Source of the DNA: Symbiodinium natans
Taxonomy: Eukaryota > Sar > Dinophyceae > Suessiales > Symbiodiniaceae
NCBI GenBank assembly: GCA_905221605.1
Contig: CAJNDS010002395.1
Coordinates: 381,001 to 445,000, forward strand
DNA length: 64,000 nt
Reading direction: 5' to 3'
The translations under genes were made by a program, and so were the position numbers. This document shows, piece by piece, positions 58,224 to 64,000 of the stretch; positions within the stretch are counted from its first letter, which is position 1, and every line of letters starts with the position of its first letter. The notes below the pieces were generated by a model. That model worked only from the letters and a program-made list of their open reading frames with translations. It had not been told where the DNA came from and did no database searches.

Positions 58224-59290
58224 GCAGCTAATTTCCGGATCAAAGCTTTCCTCACCTCAGTGTTTGGACTACGCATGCGCGTTTTTTTGCTGGTTCTCCG
58301 CTTTTGTATCGTTGCCGTGGCGTAGACCTCGTTAAGAGGTCTCACGACATTGGAGCCATTTTAACGTGAGGCAGCACGAGCAAAAACGAAGGCTGACCCC
58401 CTGCAAAGCCGGCTCTGAAGTGATGCAACTTACGAGACAAGGAAGGTCGAACATGGTCAGCATGGGAGAGAAGATCAATTCCGCCATGGCATCGTGAAGG
58501 GAGCCAACAGAAATGGAAACAAAAATGTCAAAGACGGGGTGGACCCAAACAATTCTCACAATCAAGCTCTTTCGTCGAAGTCCAAGGTCGGCTCAGGAAC
58601 GTCTTGGGCGTTGGGGGTCCCTTTTGTTCAGCCCCTATTGTTGCGAGGCCTTTGCCAGATCCCTCGATACGAACACTTCAATTTCCCTCTTCCGGTGCAT
58701 CTTTGGGAGCGGCGCAGAAAAGTATAAATGGATGCCCTCTTCCCCGCGTGTTGGGGGCCCTGGCATCCCTTGCATCCCTGCATCCTTGTTCGCGGTCACA
58801 CGTCCTTTAGGCGTTCCCCAACATCGCCGTTTTCGGGTTTCCCAGCCTGCATTGCCGTTTCAAGGGATTTGTCGCTTAATGTTTCCGTTCTAATTTTTTG
58901 GATTCCAGCCGGCGTCTCCTTTTCGGGATGAAGGGTGGGCATCCGACATGGTCTTACAGGGCCTATGTTTTAAAAGGAAGTTCTACTTGCCAATAGTATC
59001 AAGTGGTCGACAAAAGCAGCAGCAGCAGCAGGGCAATTTGCCCATCTTTGGCGGCAGCAGGCTAAAATAGTTGTGAGTGCATTCACTAGGCATGGTTTGG
59101 ACAGGAAATCTTCGACAAGCTGGGCAGCTTTTTTGCCAGCAAGTGGCAAGCGAAGCAGGTGAAGGCTCTTCGGCTTAAGCTTTTGTTTGCCAAGCAACCC
59201 GCCGGAACTCTCAACCCTCAAGTTGCAATCTTGATCACGGGAGCGCACACGTGGCTACTTGCTAATGGATGTTAAAGGCATCTCAAAGCA
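58224..59290. other. No gene recognised
   Basis: Short frames without motifs. GCAGCAGCAGCAGC at about 59014. Confidence 0.35.
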
Positions 59291-59322
59291 CTCCCAGAGA
59301 TGGGGCATAGCTTGCAGGCAGA

Positions 59323-59970
59323 TCCTGACTACTGCGACTTGAAGTATAGGACCGACACCTTCAAGAAGCGTGGTGGTGAGGGAGAGCGCCGGGGCCGAGT
59401 TTAGGGACAGGGGAGAGGGCATGGCAGGCTTGTAGGTCGGGGTGGGGGTGCATCCGAGTTGGGGGCAAACAAAGGAACAACATGGGCCAGCGCACGATGG
59501 AGCTAGTGGACTTCATGGTGAAGGACCTGCCCACGTGTGATCTGGGGGGCGATTGATTGCTGCGATGGTCGAGGGACCTTGCTTGCTGTGCACGCCGGCA
59601 GTCACGGAGGAGTGCCAGTGGACCATGGTCACCTGCAACGGCGGCCCCCTAGTCAGCATGCGATTTCATGCAAAGACCACACAGAGATATCCTGCCAGAG
59701 GGCAAATTGTCCCCTACGCCCCTACACGCCCCTACACGCCTACACTCAGGCAACTTTGGCCGCAAGGGCGACAAGCGCGAGCAGCAGCTGATCTTCCGCA
59801 ACGACGTGGCTTGTCGACCTGAATCAATCCCGCACGCTTTGTAAACCCGAGCGCAGAAGCTCAAGCGCTAGGATTGCACCTTCAAAGCCCAACACTAACC
59901 TGAGCTTCAGGAGTTCGTGCAGCATGGCGCGGACCACATCATGGTGGAGCTGCGGACGGTAGGGGCCCGC
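59323..59970 (+). pseudogene. PARP-linked module, copy 2 (partial exons)
   Basis: Blocks: DYCDLKYRTDTFKKRGG (59330-59380), NMGQRTMELVDFMVKDLPTC (59480-59540), CQWTMVTCNGGPLVSMRFHA (about 59612-59671), NFGRKGDKREQQLIFRNDVA (about 59751-59810) and LQEFVQHGADHIMVELRTVG (about 59907-59970). The fourth matches VCDAGNLGYSGEIREQQLKF of copy 1; the second matches NIGQWTMRLCDYMVDHLGEW in the intact gene. Stops and frame changes separate blocks, so it is probably inactive or missing exons I cannot phase. Confidence 0.35.
59716..59743. repeat. Decamer ACGCCCCTAC, about three copies
   Basis: Two perfect copies and a shortened third. Confidence 0.8.
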
Positions 59971-60254
59971 AAATACAAAGTTTGGGTCTAGACTACATTG
60001 ATTCACTGTGTGCCGTCCATCTCTGTCATTATTCTCGGCCTGGTAGCTGCACACGTTCAGGCGGATTGAGGCTGGGCACGGCAGGGACGATGTTTGCCCG
60101 CACCTGACCCTTTAGCCGCCCGAGCACTCAACCCACACTCAAGCACAATGACACAATGCTCTTGGACTCCTTGCACTTGCACATGGTACAGGACTGTCTC
60201 AAGTAAAAGGATCAACAAGAATTCGGGATTTCAAGGCTGCCGCTGTGTATGGAC

Positions 60255-60495
60255 CCATAGTGGACGTGGAGAGACAGGTTGGCTACATCGAGATAAACGG
60301 TCTCCATGATGCCGGCGACACGAAGGCTCAGCAAGATTGGAGAACTACTGCAAGACCGCAGCTTTTTTTTCTCTTCGCATGACGTTCTAGACCAGGCCTG
60401 AGGTTCATGGGCCCCTAGGGCCAACTCAATTGGAGGAGCACCTGATCAACTTCATGGTCGAGCAGACGCCCGACTTGATAGCCCAAGTTTGATCT
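60255..60495 (+). pseudogene. PARP-linked module, copy 3a (partial exons)
   Basis: VGYIEINGLHDAGDTKAQQD (about 60275-60335) parallels VGYIEVNGSNSQAQSW of copy 1. LEEHLINFMVEQTPDLIAQ (about 60435-60490) parallels the DFMV block of copy 2 and the CDYMV block of the intact gene. A poly-T/pyrimidine stretch with a TCTAG acceptor lies between. Confidence 0.3.
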
Positions 60496-60965
60496 AGCCC
60501 AGCTTGTCGCCTCGTTTGAGGGGTGCTCGCAGATTTTGCTGGTATCAGATTATCGGGACTTTTTTGGTGAACTTTTTGGAACCTCCGTTGGAGGTGTTAG
60601 AGCCAAGCTTTTGGAACTGATCGAACTTGTGGATCTTGGAACTGCGAACGACCTTAAAAACTCGGTTTTGCAACTCGCTGGATTCGGGGCTCCCTGTGGG
60701 TTGCAAGATGCATAGCTGCAGGATATAGCCTTGTAGACTGTGCCACCTTCATTTTGGGTACATCCTAAGCTGAAACTCGTCTCAACACAGTGCAGGAAGA
60801 GAGTCGAGCCTACGCCTTCTAGGCACTTTTCAAAGCTTGTAGGGGCTTCTGGAATGACTCAGAATTGTCAGCTTGGAAGTTTTCATGTTACTCTTTTCCA
60901 TGGCCCGGGCTCCTTGAAGTTTTGACCATGTCGATAAACAATATAAACATGACCCGCTAATCCAG

Positions 60966-61640
60966 TTGCTCCAACAACTCAGTGAGGGGCTTCTGCACCA
61001 TGTCCCGGGCGACACGCCTCATGCTCTGCCAAGGTGGGGTTGCAAGGAGTACACGAAGTACTTCTGGGAAGGCGGCACAGAGTTCTGCGACTTGAAATAC
61101 ACGTGTCGCAGCTGCACAACGGCAAGTGCGGGGTGGCTGATGAACATGCAGATGCAGCAGCTGCAGCAGCAGCGAAGAAGAAGAAGGTGGTTAGGCTCCG
61201 AGAAGAAGCAGAGAGAGCCCGAGAAGAGAGCCCCCCCGTGCACAGTGAGTGAAGCGACAATCAAGTTGTGGTGTTTGTTGGTGCTACTTGTGTCGCGGGG
61301 GATCAGTCGCCACTCCACCTGGGCACGCTGCCTGCAGGGGCACAATGCGGGGGCACCAAGTGAATATAGGACAGTCTCACGACGGCTACCTCTGCGGACC
61401 GCAAAGGAGAGCCGATAGAATTGCCGACAACTCCGATAAAGGATGGGTTCGGTGGCAGTTGGGGTCACAACGTGGTGAGGCGGACTCAGAGACAACAAAC
61501 GAGTTTTTCGGACCTGGGCGGGCCAGGGGTCCCGCGCCTGCGGGAAGAAGAAGAAGAAGAGAGCACCATGCAAGAAGATAAGAAAAAGGAGGTTTCAGGA
61601 GAACTTCTTGTGGCTCGCATGTTTAGCATTCTTAAATGAA
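60966..61640 (+). pseudogene. PARP-linked module, copy 3b (partial exons)
   Basis: QQLSEGLLHHVPGD and TKYFWEGGTEFCDLKYTCRS (about 60970-61115) parallel the CDLKY block of copy 2 and EQLPEGLYMFPK of the intact gene. A Gln/Ala/Lys-rich low-complexity run follows (CAGCAG, GAAGAAG at 61155-61190), and then KDGFGGSWGHNVVRRTQRQQ. Exon joins not resolved. Confidence 0.3.
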
Positions 61641-61841
61641 CCGGATGTCAATTCAAAATTCCTGAACGGTTTGACTCAGCCTTTGTGTTTCTTGGGAGCA
61701 AGGTGCCCCGACAACTTCTACGAGCTTAACCTCCTGACCAACAACCTGGGAAAGAGGAGCAAGACCCGTTTCAAAGGGAGTGCACGCAGCAGGGCATTGA
61801 AGCAGGCCGAACTTTTGGTCGGGAGGCGTTTTTTGTGCATC

Positions 61842-61920
61842 TGCTGCAGTTGCAGTTGCAGTTGCAGTTGCAGTTGCAGTTGCAGTTGCTCTTGCAGTTG
61901 CTGTTGCTGTTGCTGCCGCT
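61842..61920. repeat. (CAGTTG)n hexamer repeat
   Basis: About eleven units of TGCAGT, ending with TGCTGT variants. Coding in one frame as Ser-Cys repeats, but taken as intronic or intergenic. Confidence 0.9.
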
Positions 61921-62186
61921 GGCGATTGCTAACAACCAAACTGACACTAGGCAGTGTGGGATATTCTCACGTTCGCGTTCTGGCGCAGTTGCTGCGAGGA
62001 CAAGCAAAAGGAGGTTAATGACGACGTGACGAAGCATCCATGACCCGCCATCTGCTCCACACCTCCCGTGTCTAGGTCCCTTTCGTGCCTGCCCTCGAGC
62101 AGATGCACAGACCAACGCAGTGAGCACGACAATTGGGCACACCCGTTGGCGTCGGCCGATTGTTTTGGCCACCTTCGCGGGCTCAG

Positions 62187-64000
62187 ATCCTATGCAGTTG
62201 CCAAGCAACACGGCAACTACAGCCAATTGCTGCGCAGGACTCTCGAGCTCGCCGGCTTCCTTGCACAGCATGGCTGGGTGCTTCGTCACGCACTCCAGCC
62301 TTTAGAGTCCTTGGAGTCTCGAGTGGACAGTGCCGAGTTTGAGCAGCTCCCAGAGGGTTTGTACATGTTTCCAAAACTTTTCACGGTGATCTCTTCCCAA
62401 GCCTCAGGCTTTGATGCTCTGCAACGGCGGAAGCGTGACGCCTGATCCTCACCACTTCCCGAACAACATCCTTCGAGAGCAGCAGGCGGGAGACATGGGC
62501 TGCATTTTGTGGGGCACTTGTCGGGGTTACGCAGGTGAAGTTCACGAAATCTCCGGAGAAGGCAGCTGCACCATTACTTCTTGTCGAGTTCCGGACGCAG
62601 CCTGCCAATGACGAGCCTCCACAATGGCACAGCATCATTGAACCTTGGGCTAGACTCCACTTGACCGTACAAGAAATCTAGTGTTTTGGACTCCGACGTT
62701 AGTTCGGCTTCTGGGTTTTGGCTTTGGTCTGTTTCACATTGTTTCACTGGGGTCGAGGGATGTGAGGCTAAGGGCCTGTTGTTGCGAAAGGAGATTGTTG
62801 GGCCCGACACGAATGGAGTGTATGCCAAGCTGCACGATTTCATCACTGAGTTCATGGGCGGACAGGACATTGGAGGGAACCTGACACATTGTGACAAACT
62901 TTACCACTTCGAAGGCTTCGAACTTCATAGTTCAGAGGTTGAAGAGAATGGACGATGGGGAGGGTTCATGAATGGCGAGAGCAACATCGGCCAATGGACC
63001 ATGCGACTGTGTGACTACATGGTCGATCATCTTGGCGAGTGGGACTTGATCGTTTGCAACAGTGACAATTTGAGCACCTCGTTTCAGCATGGCAGTGGCG
63101 ACGGCAAGTACTTTAACAGCGTCACCGCGCGCGAGATGCAGATGGTGTTCCGGCACCGGCCCGGAGGGCGTGCGGTGTTCATGGCTGCCGGCCACGTGGA
63201 GCCTTTGGGGAGGCCACCCTTGGAGCCCCCGCCTTACTGGACGGAGGAGGCGTGCGTTGCGGGGACTCTCGGCCAGAAGCTGGTCCCTGGCTCGCCGGAT
63301 GAGCTGGCATGGATGCAGGAGATCTTGGACAAGACCTTCAAGAACAAGGTCACCCGTGATCGCAAGGATGGCCAGCCCCTGGCGGACCGCTACAAGGCCG
63401 TGCAGTGCATCCGCAGCGAGCACCCGGGCCTGTGGGACCGCTTCGCGGAGCGCCGCCGGGTGGTCTCCGAGAGCTGCAAGACGCCGGGCGCCCTGGAATC
63501 CTTCACCACGCCCAAGACGACGGACGCCTGCCCGGGCTTGGCGCAGCGCTGCACGCACGTGTCCGTGGGGAACCCGGCCAACCAGGCCTATCTCCTGCAC
63601 GGCACGAACCCGACCTCCGCCGTGGCCATCTTGAATTCCTCCTTCACGGTCAACCTTGCGGGCAAGAGCGCAGGCGGCTCCCGACCTCCACCGTCACCCC
63701 AACATCCTTCCGAATCTCCCCTTCCTTCCTTCCTTTCTGCCTTCGTTTCTGCCTTCCTTTTTCTGCCTTCCTGTCTTCCGCCGATTTTCCTGCTGCTTCC
63801 CCCCCCCACCCCTTGAGGCACGATGTTTGGGCCCGGCGTCTACCTGGCGGAGAGCTCCACGAAAGCCGATGAGTACGCTCGTGACGACGTGGGCGGCGAG
63901 TACGACGGCCTCTACGCTGTGCTGGTGTGCCGCGCGCTCCTCGGCCGGTCCTATGTCACCGAGCAGGCCGGCGATTTCAGCGACAGGGTCTTGAGCGGCG
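62187..64000 (+). CDS. PARP-family ADP-ribosyltransferase, partial (runs off right edge), at least four exons seen
   Basis: Phase-consistent exons: 62187-62385, 62535-62666, 62767-63673 and 63818-64000+. Introns: 149 nt (GTGATC...TTACGCAG), 100 nt (GTACAA...TGTGAG) and 144 nt with a GC donor (GCGGCT...CTTGAG). The third has a CTTCCTTCC-rich tract. The front part (QLPEGLYMFPK, VKFTKSPEKAAAPLLLVEFR, NIGQWTMRLCDYMVDHLGEW, FMAAGHVEPLG) is an unnamed domain shared with the upstream partial copies. The PARP part begins at about 63290: ADRYKAVQCIRSEHPGLWDR, then the NAD-binding YLLHGTNP with the catalytic His (63598-63600), and MFGPGVYLAESSTKADEYA with the catalytic Tyr (63841-63843). The third H-Y-E position is outside the window. 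The short linker from His to Tyr and the ...LWDRF.ERR motif resemble PARP10/14/tankyrase-type enzymes that modify proteins with ADP-ribose from NAD. Upstream exons are likely. Confidence 0.75.
63674..63817 (+). other. GC-AG intron in the PARP gene
   Basis: The coding frame continues only if the GC after GCAG at 63673 acts as donor and CTTGAG at 63817 as acceptor: G plus GC restores GGC and gives SAG-TMFGPGVYLA, the expected PARP sequence. If read through, the frame turns into Ser/Pro/Phe repeats from the CTTCCTTCC tract. Confidence 0.7.

Noticed and set aside
62414-62611. Plus-strand frame starting MLCNGGSVTPDPHHF as a coding exon
   Set aside because: The neighbouring exons join in phase 0 across 62386-62534 and read through 62535-62666 in a different, better-supported frame, so most of this lies in an intron.

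Overview
The window looks like nuclear DNA of a dinoflagellate, probably Symbiodiniaceae-like. The evidence is an intermediate base composition with many homopolymer and short tandem repeats, intron-split genes whose introns mostly end in AG followed by G, one clear GC-AG intron, remains of the GC-rich dinoflagellate-type reverse transcriptase family, a Ty1/copia-like element with a Lys/Gly-rich Gag tail, and host proteins (cold-shock domain, PARP, GT-A glycosyltransferase) spread over small exons. There are no bacterial operons, rRNA, CRISPR arrays or convincing tRNAs. The organism call is inference; no database was searched.

Layout. 1-4950: the 5' two thirds of a Ty1/copia retrotransposon on the minus strand (leader, gag, and a pol frame open to the left edge; RT/RNase H lie outside). 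4950-5950: probable LTR or flank with a CCCTTTAAG-type decamer array. 5950-10050: mostly non-coding, with a hexamer repeat, a hairpin and faint retroelement traces. 10050-14300: a graveyard of GC-rich reverse-transcriptase elements, including one nearly full-length plus-strand pseudogene with an internal inversion. 15960-24150: four host genes or gene parts on the plus strand (cold-shock protein; a predicted secreted protein with six phase-consistent exons; an uncharacterised two-exon piece; a GT-A glycosyltransferase). 24150-43100: largely gene-poor, with some coding-like exons near 29.1-29.9 kb and a minus-strand Ala-rich minisatellite at 36.85-38.25 kb. 43696-45706: a two-exon gene for a type II membrane protein with a repetitive mucin-like ectodomain. 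45.7-57.6 kb: gene-poor and dense in simple repeats and poly-G/poly-C runs. 57.7-64 kb: a set of decayed or partial exons that resemble the front domain of a PARP-family gene, followed by that gene itself, which runs off the right edge.

Every host gene I recognise reads on the plus strand, as expected for dinoflagellate unidirectional gene blocks; the copia element lies opposite. I see no shared pathway among the host genes. The two most unusual signals are (i) a strong, strand-specific enrichment of ATTG on the sense strand of the copia element, in all codon phases and in the untranslated leader, ending abruptly near 4950, and (ii) the array of related PARP-linked exon modules at 57.7-63.7 kb. 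Exon joins were deduced by eye from reading frames, splice dinucleotides and phase; they need transcripts to confirm.
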